The notes under the pieces: generated by a model
Databases searched by the model: none
What the model was told of the DNA's origin: nothing
The model's input: the letters and a program-made list of their open reading frames with translations, nothing else
Part shown: piece by piece, positions 52,339 through 61,121 of the stretch
Layout of the letters: each line of letters opens with the position of its first letter
How positions within the stretch are numbered: the first letter of the stretch is position 1
Assembly: GCA_036013505.1 (NCBI GenBank)
Contig: CP107851.1
Location: 1,674,001-1,738,000, forward strand
Reading direction: 5' to 3'
Length of the DNA: 64,000 nucleotides
DNA from: Streptomyces sp. NBC_00510
GTDB lineage: Bacteria > Actinomycetota > Actinomycetes > Streptomycetales > Streptomycetaceae
Program-made: the position numbers and the translations under genes

Positions 52339-53210
52339 CGCTCGGCGAGGAACTGCACAAGGACGCGTACACGCCGTCGCAGCGGCGCCTTGAGCGGGAG
52401 CGCCACCGGCGGGCCCGCACGCGCCGCGCGACGGCGATCGCCGCGACGAGCACCCTGGTCACAGCGGCGGTGCTCTGTCTGGGCATCACGGGCTCCCCCG
52501 GCTGGCCACGGGTCCGGGAGACCTTCCTCAGCGGTCACTACGCGCGCCTCGCCCTGCCCAAGGTCCTCGACGGCCTGCTCCTCAACCTGCGGCTGCTGGT
52601 GATCTGCGGCGCGATCGTGCTGGTCCTCGGCCTGCTGCTGGCCGTGGTCCGGACGCTGCGCGGTCCCGTGTTCTTCCCGCTCCGGGCACTGGCGGTCGCG
52701 TACGTCGACTTCTTCCGCGGCCTGCCGCTGATCATCTGCCTGCTGGCGGTGATCTACGGAGTCCCGGCGCTGCGCCTGCAGGGGGTGCCCACGAACCCAG
52801 TCGTGCTGGGCGGCGCGGGTCTGGTGCTCACCTACTCCGCCTACGTGGCCGAGGTCTTCCGGGCGGGCATCGAGAGCGTCCACCCGAGCCAGCGCGCCGC
52901 CGCCCGCTCGCTGGGGCTGAGCGGTGCGCAGACCCTCCGGCACGTCGTCCTGCCGCAGGCCGTGCGGCGTGTCGTGCCACCGCTCCTGAACGACCTGGTG
53001 TCCTTGCAGAAGGACACCGGCCTGGTCTCCATCGCCGGGGTGATCGACGCCGTCTACGCGGCGCAGATCATCACCAGCCAGACCTTCAACTACACCCCCT
53101 ACGTCGTGGCCGGGCTGGCCTTCGTGGCCCTCACCATCCCCATGACCCGGTTCACCGACTGGGTCACCGCGCGCATGAACCGGCGCCAGTCACAGGGAGG
53201 CACCGTATGA
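52335..53210 (+). CDS. Amino-acid ABC transporter permease
   Basis: 291 aa. A long basic cytoplasmic N-terminus (RRLERERHRRARTRRA) precedes HisM/GlnP-type membrane helices. VDFFRGLPLIICLLAV and the EAA loop QRAAARSLGLSGAQTLRHVV followed by LPQAVRRVVPPLLNDLVSL are typical. A single permease gene suggests a homodimeric channel. GTG 52335 overlaps the binding-protein stop. Confidence 0.9.
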   Translation: MTLGEELHKDAYTPSQRRLERERHRRARTRRATAIAATSTLVTAAVLCLGITGSPGWPRVRETFLSGHYARLALPKVLDGLLLNLRLLVICGAIVLVLGLLLAVVRTLRGPVFFPLRALAVAYVDFFRGLPLIICLLAVIYGVPALRLQGVPTNPVVLGGAGLVLTYSAYVAEVFRAGIESVHPSQRAAARSLGLSGAQTLRHVVLPQAVRRVVPPLLNDLVSLQKDTGLVSIAGVIDAVYAAQIITSQTFNYTPYVVAGLAFVALTIPMTRFTDWVTARMNRRQSQGGTV

Positions 53211-53959
53211 CCGAGTCACCCGTCCTGCGGTTGGAGTCGGTCCGCAAGGGCTTCGGCGGCTCCCTCGTGCTGCGGGACGTGGATCTGGAGGTCCCGCAGC
53301 ACACGGTCACCGCCCTGATCGGCGCCTCCGGCTCGGGGAAGTCCACGCTGCTGCGCTGCGCCAACCTCCTGGAGGAGGTCGACGACGGCGCGATCTTCCT
53401 GGACGGCGAGGAGATCACCCACCCACGGGCCGACCCGGACGCGGTCCGGCGGCGCATCGGCGTGGTCTTCCAGGCGTACAACCTCTTCCCGCACATGACG
53501 GTGCTGGACAACATCACCCTGGCACCGCGCCGCGTGCACGGCGCCCCCCGCCGCGACGCCGAGGCGCGGGCCCACGAGCTGCTCGGCCGCCTCGGTCTCG
53601 ACGGCAAGGCGCGTGAGTACCCGGACCGGCTCAGCGGCGGGCAGCAGCAGCGGGTGGCGATCGTCCGGGCGCTGGCGGTCAGGCCCCGGCTGCTGCTGCT
53701 CGACGAGATCACCGCGGCGCTCGACCCCGAACTGGTCGGCGAGGTGCTGGGCGTCGTCCGGGACCTCAAAGAGGACGGCATGACCATGCTCATCGCCACC
53801 CACGAGATGGGCTTCGCCCGCGAGGTCGCCGACCAGGTCTGCTTCCTCGACGGCGGCGTGGTGCTCGAACGCGGCGCGCCCGCCGACGTCTTCGGCGCGC
53901 CCGCGCACGAGCGCACCCGGCGTTTCCTGTCGCGGATCGTCGAGGCCGGGCGGCTCTGA
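53207..53959 (+). CDS. Amino-acid ABC transporter ATP-binding protein
   Basis: 250 aa, GlnQ-type ATPase. Walker A GASGSGKST, Q-loop VFQAYNLFPHMTV, signature RLSGGQQQRVAIVRAL, Walker B LLLLDEITAALDPELV, and switch His in IATHEMGFAREVAD. ATG 53207 overlaps the permease stop. It completes a three-gene importer. Confidence 0.95.
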   Translation: MTESPVLRLESVRKGFGGSLVLRDVDLEVPQHTVTALIGASGSGKSTLLRCANLLEEVDDGAIFLDGEEITHPRADPDAVRRRIGVVFQAYNLFPHMTVLDNITLAPRRVHGAPRRDAEARAHELLGRLGLDGKAREYPDRLSGGQQQRVAIVRALAVRPRLLLLDEITAALDPELVGEVLGVVRDLKEDGMTMLIATHEMGFAREVADQVCFLDGGVVLERGAPADVFGAPAHERTRRFLSRIVEAGRL

Positions 53960-53967
53960 GGCGGCCG

Positions 53968-54513
53968 TCAGCCGAGCTGCTTGACCAGCAGCTCGAAGGC
54001 GAGGTCGTCGCGCGTGGGCAGCCCGAACCGCGCGTCGCCGTACGGGAAGGGGCTGGTACGGCCGGTCCGCGCGTAGCCGCGGCGCACGTACCAGGCGATC
54101 AGGTCCTCGCGCTGCGTGATCACCGTCATGTGCATCTCGTCCGCCGCCCACTCCTCGCGGGCCCGCCGCTCCGCCTCGGCGAGAACCACCTTGCCCAGAC
54201 CGCCGCCCTGCAGGGCCGGGCGCACGGCGAACATCCCGAAGTAGGCGTGCCCGTCGCGGTTCTCGAGCTGGCAGCAGGCCACGACGACGCCGTCCGCCTC
54301 GACCGCGAGGATGAGGCTGCGCTCGCCGTCGATGACGGCCGCCACGCCCTCGGGATCGGTGCGCTGGCCCTCGAGCAGGTCCGCCTCCGTCGTCCACCCG
54401 GTGCGGCTCGCCTCGCCGCGGTACGCCGACTCGATCAGCGCGACGAGGGCGGGGACGTCCTCACGGGTGGCGGTACGGAAGACGGGGCGGGCAACGGGCT
54501 GCGCGGTCTCCAT
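53968..54513 (-). CDS. GNAT family N-acetyltransferase
   Basis: 181 aa. FRTATREDVPALVALIESAY at the start, central VVACCQLENRDGHAYFGMFAV, and the acetyl-CoA motif RPALQGGGLGKVVLAEAERRA, followed by IAWYVRRGYARTGR. A complete GNAT domain. ATG 54513 at the family start. Convergent with the ABC transporter genes. Substrate unknown. Confidence 0.86.
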   Translation of the reverse strand: METAQPVARPVFRTATREDVPALVALIESAYRGEASRTGWTTEADLLEGQRTDPEGVAAVIDGERSLILAVEADGVVVACCQLENRDGHAYFGMFAVRPALQGGGLGKVVLAEAERRAREEWAADEMHMTVITQREDLIAWYVRRGYARTGRTSPFPYGDARFGLPTRDDLAFELLVKQLG

Positions 54514-54836
54514 GGCGGGGGTGTCCTCTCTGCGGCGGCGACTCGTCCCGAGGCTAGCCGGTCGTGCCGGGAGGGCGGCACGAAACCCCTGGCCCGTACG
54601 TGCCGCACGAACTCCTCGGGCGGCGCGCATCCGCGCCGGCGCACCCACTGCTCCCAGACCAGGTCCCACGTCCAGGTGCCGTCGGTGGCCCGCCCGAGGC
54701 GGACGTTCTCCTGCGGCCCTTCGGAGAGCGGATCCGGAGCGGGGCTCACGGCCATGACGAGGATCCGGCCCCCCGCGAGGTAGTCGGCGAGCGGCTCGCG
54801 CAGTTCCCCGGGCAGGCTCCCCGGGACGAGAAGCAC
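54435..54836 (-). CDS. Small unknown protein or gene remnant
   Basis: About 133 aa from GTG 54836. The N-terminal 85 residues look coding (PGELREPLADYLAGGRILVM; TWTWDLVWEQWVRRRG; PPEEFVRHVRARGF), while the last 45 are low-complexity and overlap the GNAT start by 79 bp. It lies in the same frame as the gene at 54915-55391, separated only by that gene's TAG and 26 start-less codons. It may be a decayed gene, a short gene or an extension product; not resolved here. Confidence 0.4.
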   Translation of the reverse strand: MLLVPGSLPGELREPLADYLAGGRILVMAVSPAPDPLSEGPQENVRLGRATDGTWTWDLVWEQWVRRRGCAPPEEFVRHVRARGFVPPSRHDRLASGRVAAAERTPPPWRPRSPLPAPSSVPPPVRTSPPSSR

Positions 54837-54914
54837 CTGACGGCCCCTGCCGCGGCCGACGCGGACGGGAGCGGCGGTGCGGACGGGGTGGCCGTGGGCG
54901 GCCGGGTTGGCGGG

Positions 54915-55391
54915 CTACCGGCGTCCGGGCGCGGTGGGCACGAAGCGCTCCTCGCCCGTGGGCGGTTCCCCGGCCTCCAAGGTGACGGCGAACCCGCCCT
55001 CCCTCAGACGGGCGGCCAGCAGCGCCGTCTCCGGCTCCGTTCCCCGCTCGCCCGCCACGGCGAGCGCGCGCAACCGGCCGCGGACCTCGGAGAGCGGCAC
55101 GCCGAACACCTCCCGCACCGTCTTGAGCGCACGCGCGCCCGCGGCGCCGGGGAGCGGCTCGGCGCGCAGCACCACCTCGCCGTGTGCGGCGACCAGGGCG
55201 GCGCTGACGTACGCGGGGACCTCGTCGCGGCCGCACTCCACCTCGGCGGACCCGCACGCCTCGCAGGCGCCCTCCACGCTCCAGTGCGCCACGCCGTCGA
55301 TGACGACCACGCCGGCGTGGTAGCCGGCCTCGGCGCCGCAGCGGGTGCACGTCCTGAAGAGCGGGGCGATCGCGCCGGGGCCGTGGTCCAT
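54915..55391 (-). CDS. Zinc-ribbon-containing hypothetical protein
   Basis: 158 aa. Four Cys in two CxxC pairs (RTCTRCGAE; GACEACGSAE) flank a beta-strand region and should bind zinc. The C-terminal part has EVRGRLRALAVAGERGTEPE and LREGGFAVTLEAGE. I do not recognise a named family; ribosomal L7/L12-like tails in some Streptomyces proteins look similar. ATG 55391. Confidence 0.6.
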   Translation of the reverse strand: MDHGPGAIAPLFRTCTRCGAEAGYHAGVVVIDGVAHWSVEGACEACGSAEVECGRDEVPAYVSAALVAAHGEVVLRAEPLPGAAGARALKTVREVFGVPLSEVRGRLRALAVAGERGTEPETALLAARLREGGFAVTLEAGEPPTGEERFVPTAPGRR

Positions 55392-55464
55392 GCGGGGCAG
55401 CCTCGCGGAAGCGGGGGCGCCGTGTCAGCCGGTTTTCCCGGCGGCGCGTGGGTAGCTTCGGGCC

Positions 55465-55851
55465 GTGACGAACGTACTGAGCAGCAGGATCCTGCTCCGG
55501 CCGACCGATCTCGACAGGTCCCGCGCCTTCTACCGCGACGACCTGGGACTGGCGGTCTACCGCGAGTTCGGGCCGTGGGAGGAGCGCGGCACCGTGTTCT
55601 TCCTGGGCGGGGGCTTCCTTGAGGTCTCGGGGCACGCCGACGGGCCGCCCGCCCCCGGGCTCCAGCTGTGGCTCCAGGTCGAGGACGTGGCGCAGTGCCA
55701 CCGCCGCTTCGCCGGGCGCGGGGTCCGGATCGTGCGGGAGCCCGTGAAGGAGCCCTGGGGGCTGATCGAGATGTGGATCGAAGATCCGGACGCCGTACGG
55801 ATCTGCGTGGTGGAGGTCCCCGCGGACCACCCTCTGCGTTACCGGGCGTAG
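55465..55851 (+). CDS. VOC family (glyoxalase/bleomycin-resistance-like) protein
   Basis: 128 aa, two beta-alpha-beta-beta-beta units: ILLRPTDLDRSRAFYRDDLG and LQLWLQVEDVAQCHRRFAGR, ending WIEDPDAVRICVVEVP. Starts at GTG 55465. Such small proteins may be metal-dependent lyases or antibiotic-sequestering proteins. Nothing adjacent narrows this. Confidence 0.83.
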   Translation: MTNVLSSRILLRPTDLDRSRAFYRDDLGLAVYREFGPWEERGTVFFLGGGFLEVSGHADGPPAPGLQLWLQVEDVAQCHRRFAGRGVRIVREPVKEPWGLIEMWIEDPDAVRICVVEVPADHPLRYRA

Positions 55852-55861
55852 GGCTCCGCGG

Positions 55862-57025
55862 TCACGAGTCGAGCCAGGCCGTGATGTCGTCGGTGTGCTC
55901 GCCCAGGCGGGGTGGGCGGCGGTCGTAGCGGGGCGGGGTGCGGGAGAGGCCGATCGGGTTCGCCGTGACGTCCAGGGCGGGTCCGTCGCCGTGGAGCGTG
56001 GCGCGCGGGGCGAGCCCGAGCCGTTCGGCGAGGCCGAAGGCCTGGGCCAGGTCGTTGACCGGGCCGCAGGGCACCCCCAGCGGCGTCAGGCGGTCGAACC
56101 ACTCGGCCGCGGTGCGCCCGCGCAGCGACCGGCCGAGCCGCTCGGCGAGTTCGCCGGCGTGGGCGACGCGGTCGGCGTTGGAGGCGTAACGGGGGTCGCG
56201 GGCGAGCTCCGGTGCGTCCAGGCCCTCGCACAGCGCCGCGAACTGCCGGTCGTTGCCGACGGCGACGACCAGGGGGCGGTCCGCGGCACGGAAGACCTCG
56301 TACGGCGCGATGGAGGGGTGGCGGTTGCCCAGGATGCCCGGCACGACCCCCGCGAGGGTGAAGCCGCCCGCCTGGTTGACCAGGCTGGACAGTAGGCAGG
56401 AGAGCAGGTTGACCTCGACGTGCTGTCCCTCGCCGGTCGCGTCCCGGTGGCGCAGTGCGGCCAGCACGCCGATCGCCGCGTGCAGGCCGGTGAGCACGTC
56501 GACGAGGGCCACCCCGGCCTTGACCGGCTCCCCGGGGCCGGGCCCGGTGACGCTCATGAGGCCGCCGACCGCCTGGACCAGCAGGTCGTAACCGGGCAGG
56601 GCCGCGCCTTCGCCGGTGCCGAAGCCGGTGACGGAGCAGTAGACGACACCGGGGTTGAGGGACCGGGCCGCGTCGTAGCCGAGGCCGTACTTGTCCATGG
56701 TGCCGGGGCGGAAGTTCTCGAACAGGACGTCGGCGCGGCGCACCAGTTCCGCGGCCCGGCGGCGGTCCGCGGCGTCGCGCAGGTCGAGCGCGACCGACCG
56801 CTTGTTGCGGTTGACGGACAGGAAGTAGGTTGACTCCCCGTGCGCGTGGGGCGGCCCCCAGGCCCGGGTGTCGTCCCCGGTGTCCGGGTGCTCGACCTTG
56901 ATGACGTCGGCGCCGAGGTCGGCCAGCAGCATCGTGGCGTAGGGCGCGGCCAGGACGCGCCCGAAGTCGGCGATCAGCACGCCGGACAGGGGTGCCGCCG
57001 GTGCGGGGACGTCCGTGCCGGTCAT
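55862..57025 (-). CDS. CaiB/BaiF family III CoA-transferase
   Basis: 387 aa. The family III pattern is clear: LSGVLIADFGRVLAAPYATM, DLGADVIKVEHPDTGDDTRAW, FENFRPGTMDKYGLGYD, and the catalytic Asp in ALPGYDLLVQAVGGLMSVTG. It moves CoA between carboxylic acids. ATG 57025 overlaps the stop of the MocR-type gene upstream (ATGA), so a regulator and an enzyme are coupled. Substrate unknown. Confidence 0.9.
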   Translation of the reverse strand: MTGTDVPAPAAPLSGVLIADFGRVLAAPYATMLLADLGADVIKVEHPDTGDDTRAWGPPHAHGESTYFLSVNRNKRSVALDLRDAADRRRAAELVRRADVLFENFRPGTMDKYGLGYDAARSLNPGVVYCSVTGFGTGEGAALPGYDLLVQAVGGLMSVTGPGPGEPVKAGVALVDVLTGLHAAIGVLAALRHRDATGEGQHVEVNLLSCLLSSLVNQAGGFTLAGVVPGILGNRHPSIAPYEVFRAADRPLVVAVGNDRQFAALCEGLDAPELARDPRYASNADRVAHAGELAERLGRSLRGRTAAEWFDRLTPLGVPCGPVNDLAQAFGLAERLGLAPRATLHGDGPALDVTANPIGLSRTPPRYDRRPPRLGEHTDDITAWLDS

Positions 57026-58494
57026 CGGGCCACCCCGTCCGTGCCCGCCCCGTCCACGCCGGTCTCGGCGCAGGCCGCGGCGAACCGGCGGACGCCCTCG
57101 GCGATCTCCTCGGTGCCGCTGGTGTCGGCGAAGCTGAGGCGGACGTACGGGGCCGGGGCCTCGGCGGCGAAGTAGGGGCGGCCGGGAGCGACGGCGGTGC
57201 CGGCGCGCAGCGAGGCGGCGGCGAGGGCGGACTCGTCCGTGCCGTCCGGGAGCCGCAGCCAGAGCTGGTAGCCGCCGACCGGGACGCGGACACGGGACAC
57301 CAGGCCCGGCAGTTCGCGGTGGAGGGCGGCGAGCATGGCGTCACGGCGGTCGCGCAGGCCCGCGGAGACGGCGCGCAGATGGCGGGGCCAGGCGGGGGCG
57401 CCGACGAGTTCGAGGGTGGCCTCCTGCAGGGGGCGCGGTACGAAGAAGCTGTCGACGATCTGGATGGCGCGCAGCCGCTCCATGACCGGGCCGCGGGCGA
57501 CGAGGGCGCCGACGCGCAGGCTGGGCGAGGTGGGCTTGGTCAGCGAGGTGACGTGGACGACGGTGCCGTAGGGGTCGTCCACGACCAGGGGCGGCGGCGG
57601 TTCGGCGCCGTGGCCGAGGCGCCGGGCGAAGTCGTCCTCGACGAGGAAGGCCCCGGCGGCGTGGGCGATCTCGGTGATCCGCCGGCGGCGGTCGGCGGCG
57701 AGGACGGCGCCGGTGGGGTTCTGGAAGAGCGGCTGGCAGAAGAAGACCCGGGCGCCGGTGGCGGCGAAGGCGTCGGCGAGCAGGTCCGGGCGCACGCCGT
57801 CGTCGTCCATGGGGACGGGGACGGGACGCAGCCCGGCCGCGCGGGCGACGGCCATGGCGCCCGGGTACGTCGGCGACTCGACCAGCACCGGCGAGCCGGG
57901 CGGGGCGAGCGCGCGCAGCGCGGTGGTGAGCGCGGCCTGGCCGCCCGCGGTGACCAGGACGTTGGCGGGGCCGAGGGTGCCGCCGGGGCCGCCGACCTCG
58001 CGTGCGAACCAGGCCCGTAGCGCGGTCAGTCCCTCCAGCGGTGGCATCTCCCAGGCGCCGGGGCGGCGGGCGGCGCGGGCGAGCGCGGCCCCGAGCGCCT
58101 GCTCGGGCTGGAGCGAGGGGTGCAGATAGCCGCCGTTGAAGGCGATCACCCCGGGCGGCGGGACGGCGAGGCTGGTGGTCACGCCGGAGGCGTCGACGAC
58201 CCTGGGCGTGGATTCGCCGTGCTCCTCGACGGTGAGGGCGACCTGCTGCCAGGAGGTGTCGACCGGACGCGGGCCGTCGGCGACGCGCCGGGCACGGTAG
58301 GCGCCCGCGCCGGGGCGGGTGACGACCAGGCCCTCGGCGGCGAGCGCGGCCAGGGCCCGGGAGACCGTGACCGGGCTGACGCCGAAGCGCTCGACGAGGA
58401 CACGGCTCGACGGCAGCTTCTCACCGGGCGAGTAGCGGTGGAGCTCATCTCTCAGGGTGTCCGCAACATTTCCCGAACTGCTACCGTTGGTCAT
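57022..58494 (-). CDS. MocR-type regulator (GntR HTH plus aminotransferase fold)
   Basis: 490 aa. GntR HTH: DTLRDELHRYSPGEKLPSSR and VLVERFGVSPVTVSRALAAL. The aminotransferase-like domain has VLVTAGGQAALTTALRALAP, FFCQPLFQNPTGAVL, FLVEDDFARRL, and the PLP-Lys in VVHVTSLTKPTSPSLRVG. ATG 58494 overlaps the ATG of the divergent exporter gene at TCATGA. TATTGT about 8 bp before the start suggests a leaderless mRNA. Confidence 0.87.
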   Translation of the reverse strand: MTNGSSSGNVADTLRDELHRYSPGEKLPSSRVLVERFGVSPVTVSRALAALAAEGLVVTRPGAGAYRARRVADGPRPVDTSWQQVALTVEEHGESTPRVVDASGVTTSLAVPPPGVIAFNGGYLHPSLQPEQALGAALARAARRPGAWEMPPLEGLTALRAWFAREVGGPGGTLGPANVLVTAGGQAALTTALRALAPPGSPVLVESPTYPGAMAVARAAGLRPVPVPMDDDGVRPDLLADAFAATGARVFFCQPLFQNPTGAVLAADRRRRITEIAHAAGAFLVEDDFARRLGHGAEPPPPLVVDDPYGTVVHVTSLTKPTSPSLRVGALVARGPVMERLRAIQIVDSFFVPRPLQEATLELVGAPAWPRHLRAVSAGLRDRRDAMLAALHRELPGLVSRVRVPVGGYQLWLRLPDGTDESALAAASLRAGTAVAPGRPYFAAEAPAPYVRLSFADTSGTEEIAEGVRRFAAACAETGVDGAGTDGVAR

Positions 58495-58517
58495 GACAGT
58501 ACACAATAGCGCTACCG
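58480..58517. promoter_or_regulatory. Divergent control region with GCTACCG direct repeats and overlapping start codons
   Basis: GCTACCG occurs at 58480-58486 and 58511-58517 (31 bp, about three turns apart) on either side of the shared TCATGA (58491-58496 region). TACCGT (58482-58487) can be the -10 of the plus-strand gene and TATTGT (minus strand) that of the regulator. Both would give leaderless transcripts and place each promoter inside the other gene. Confidence 0.55.
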
Positions 58518-59398
58518 CCGTCCCGTCGATAGCGGTCGGGAGCCGTACAGGTGGCACCGCCCTCGCCGGGCTGGGCGTCGCCGCCTTCTCGCTGACCTTT
58601 CCCGCGACACACTGGGCGCTCACAGGGCTCGGCCCCTGGTCCGCCACCACCGTCCGGGGTGTGCTGGCCGCGGCCGTGGCGGGGGCCTGTCTGGCCGCCA
58701 CGCGGGCTCCGCTGCCCGACCGCCGCCACTGGGCGGCGCTCGCGGTCGTGGCGCTCGGTGTCGTCCTCGGGTTCCCCCTGCTGACCACCCTGGCGCTGCG
58801 CACCACCGACACCTCGCACGCCGCCGTCGTCGTGGGCGCGCTGCCCCTGGTCACCGCCGTGCTGGCCGCCGTACGCGTCGGGACACGCCCGTCGGTGCCG
58901 TTCTGGTCGGCCGCGGTCGCGGGCGGGGCCGTCGTGGTGTGCTTCGCCCTGTGGCAGGGCGGCGGCGCCCTGACCACGGGTGACCTCTTCCTCTTCGCGT
59001 CGCTGCTGGTCTGCGCGGCCGGTTACGTCGAGGGCGGACGGCTGGCCTCGGTCATGCCGGGCTGGCAGGTCATCGGGTGGGCGCTGGTCGGAGCGCTGCC
59101 CCTGACGGTGCCGGCGGCGGGGGTGGCGCTCGCGCTCGAGCCGGTCCACCTCGGCGGCCGGGCGGTGGCCGGGCTGCTCTGGGTCTCGGTGGTGTCCCAG
59201 TTCCTCGGGCTGATGGTCTGGTACCGGGGCATGGCCGCCATCGGCGTCGCGCGCGCCAGCCAGTTGCAGCTGGCCCAGCCGTTGCTGACGCTGGTCTGGG
59301 CGGCCGCGCTGCTCGGCGAGGACCTGGGCGCACTGACCGCACCCGCGGCGCTGGCGGTCCTCGTCTGCGTGGCGGTCACCCAGCGGGCCCGCAGCTGA
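58493..59398 (+). CDS. EamA/DMT-family transporter
   Basis: 301 aa with ten membrane helices in two EamA repeats. The first has GLGVAAFSLTFPATHWALTG and LRTTDTSHAAVVVGALPLV; the second has MVWYRGMAAIGVARASQLQL and AQPLLTLVWAAALLGEDLG. Likely exports a metabolite under control of the divergent MocR protein; many such pairs concern amino acids or vitamin B6 analogues (inference). ATG 58493 overlaps the regulator start. Confidence 0.87.
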   Translation: MTVHNSATAVPSIAVGSRTGGTALAGLGVAAFSLTFPATHWALTGLGPWSATTVRGVLAAAVAGACLAATRAPLPDRRHWAALAVVALGVVLGFPLLTTLALRTTDTSHAAVVVGALPLVTAVLAAVRVGTRPSVPFWSAAVAGGAVVVCFALWQGGGALTTGDLFLFASLLVCAAGYVEGGRLASVMPGWQVIGWALVGALPLTVPAAGVALALEPVHLGGRAVAGLLWVSVVSQFLGLMVWYRGMAAIGVARASQLQLAQPLLTLVWAAALLGEDLGALTAPAALAVLVCVAVTQRARS

Positions 59399-59500
59399 GG
59401 CCGCGGGCGGCCCGGCCGCGCTCCCCCGGTACGCCCGTGCGCTGGAGTGTGCGCCGCCGGGTCCGGGCATCCTCCGGGCAGGAGCCGAAGGAGGCCGCTC

Positions 59501-60100
59501 ATGCACGGACCGCCGCTGGTGGCCTGGCTGCTCGTGGTGCTGGGCGCCGCCACGGGGGCGTACTGCCTGTTCCGCACCCGGCTCGGCTGCCCCGGCACCG
59601 GGCCCGACCAGCGTCGGGTGGCGCGTGCGGAGGCGCTGATGGGCATGGGCATGGCCGTGATGGCGGTGCCGGTGTCCGTCCTCGATCCGCCGCAGTGGGT
59701 CGCCGCGGCCTTCGGTCTGGTCTTCGGCGCGGCGGCGGTGCGCGCGCTGCTGCTGGCCCGGCACGACGCGCACCATCTGCACCATGCCGTCGGCGCGGGG
59801 GCGATGGTCTATATGGCGGTGGCCATGGCCGGGGCGGGCGCCGCGGGTGCCGCCGGCGGCGCGGCCCACGCCGGTCACGCGCCCGCGGGCACGCCCGCGA
59901 CGACCGGGCTGCTGCTGGCGTACTTCGCGATATACGTCCTGGCGGCGGGCGTCCGACTGCTCTCGGTGCCCGTCACCGTCACGGCGGCCGGTGCGGCTCC
60001 GGCGGGAGGAGTCGTGCCGGTGGCGCACGCGCCCGAACTGGCCTCGGCGTGCCGCGTGTCCATGGCGATAGGGATGTTCGCCATGCTCCTGACGCTCTGA
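59501..60100 (+). CDS. DUF5134 integral membrane protein
   Basis: 199 aa with about six membrane helices. His-rich segments: ARHDAHHLHHAVGAGAMVYM and AHAGHAPAG, the sort of pattern seen in metal- or haem-binding membrane proteins of this actinobacterial family. GAAGGAGG precedes ATG 59501. It lies before an M56 peptidase gene and a PAP2 gene on the same strand. Function unknown. Confidence 0.78.
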   Translation: MHGPPLVAWLLVVLGAATGAYCLFRTRLGCPGTGPDQRRVARAEALMGMGMAVMAVPVSVLDPPQWVAAAFGLVFGAAAVRALLLARHDAHHLHHAVGAGAMVYMAVAMAGAGAAGAAGGAAHAGHAPAGTPATTGLLLAYFAIYVLAAGVRLLSVPVTVTAAGAAPAGGVVPVAHAPELASACRVSMAIGMFAMLLTL

Positions 60101-60172
60101 CGGCAGTGAGGCGCGTCACTTTCCCCTCGAAGAACGTACCCGTGTGCGGTGACGCCCTCATAGTGTGGCGGC

Positions 60173-61111
60173 ATGACCGTCCCGCTCGCGCTGCTCCTGC
60201 TCGGTGCGGTGGCGGCCGCCATGGCCCCACGCCTGCTCACCCGCGCCACCTGGCCCGAGCGGGAACCGGTGCTGGCCCTGTGGGTGTGGCAGTGCGTGAT
60301 CGGCGCGGTCCTGCTGTGCCTGTTCCTGGCCATGGCCCTCAGCGCCTCCGCCACGTGGACCTGGCTGCGCGAGGGACTGTTCGCCTTCGCGCCCCATGAC
60401 GTCGTCGACGCGTACGAGCTGCCCGGTTACGGGCCGTGGGCGGGTTATCTGGCGGTCCTGCTGGCCTGCGGCGGCATCTGGACGGCGGCCATGCTCGTCC
60501 GGGAGATCCGCAGGGCCGGCGCCCGGCAGCGGGCGCGCCGCGCCGAACTGCGGGCCCGCTCGCCGCGGCTGCCCGGTGAGGCGGCCGCCTCCGACGAGCG
60601 GCTGGTCGTCCTGGAGAGCGACCGCCCGGACGCCTGGTGGCTGACCGGCCCGCGGCCGCAACTGGTGATCACCACGGCTGCCCTGCGTCGCCTGAAGGGA
60701 CGTCAGCTCGACTCCGTCCTCGCCCACGAGCAGGGCCACGCGCGGGCCCGGCACGACGTCCTCCTGCACAGCGCCGGCGCGCTGGCCTCGGGCTTCCCGC
60801 AGGTGCCGGTCTTCGCCGCGTTCCGTGACCAGGTGCACCGGCTCGTCGAACTCGCCGCCGACGACATTGCCTCACGCCGCTTCGGGCGGCTCACCACCGC
60901 CCTGGCCCTGGTCGAACTCAACGAGGACCGCGGCGTTTTCGGCCCCTGCCCGGCACCGGACGCGCAGGTCCCGGTCCGCGTCAACAGGCTGCTGGACCCC
61001 GCGCCGCGGCTCACCCGCCTCGGCCGCGCCCGCGCGTCCGCGTGCGCGCTGCTGATCCCGGTGGTGCCGTTGCTCGTGGCCTTCGGCCCCGGAATCGGGG
61101 CGCTCACGTAG
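60173..61111 (+). CDS. M56-family membrane metallopeptidase (BlaR1-like, no sensor domain)
   Basis: 312 aa. Membrane helices flank a cytoplasmic zinc peptidase domain: QLDSVLAHEQGHARARHDVL (His 185, Glu 186, His 189) and VELAADDIASRRFG with the third-ligand region. Such proteins often cleave a BlaI/MecI-type repressor, but no BlaI gene is present nearby in the window. Starts at ATG 60173. Followed 10 bp later by the PAP2 gene. Confidence 0.87.
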   Translation: MTVPLALLLLGAVAAAMAPRLLTRATWPEREPVLALWVWQCVIGAVLLCLFLAMALSASATWTWLREGLFAFAPHDVVDAYELPGYGPWAGYLAVLLACGGIWTAAMLVREIRRAGARQRARRAELRARSPRLPGEAAASDERLVVLESDRPDAWWLTGPRPQLVITTAALRRLKGRQLDSVLAHEQGHARARHDVLLHSAGALASGFPQVPVFAAFRDQVHRLVELAADDIASRRFGRLTTALALVELNEDRGVFGPCPAPDAQVPVRVNRLLDPAPRLTRLGRARASACALLIPVVPLLVAFGPGIGALT

Positions 61112-61121
61112 CCTCGGCTGC

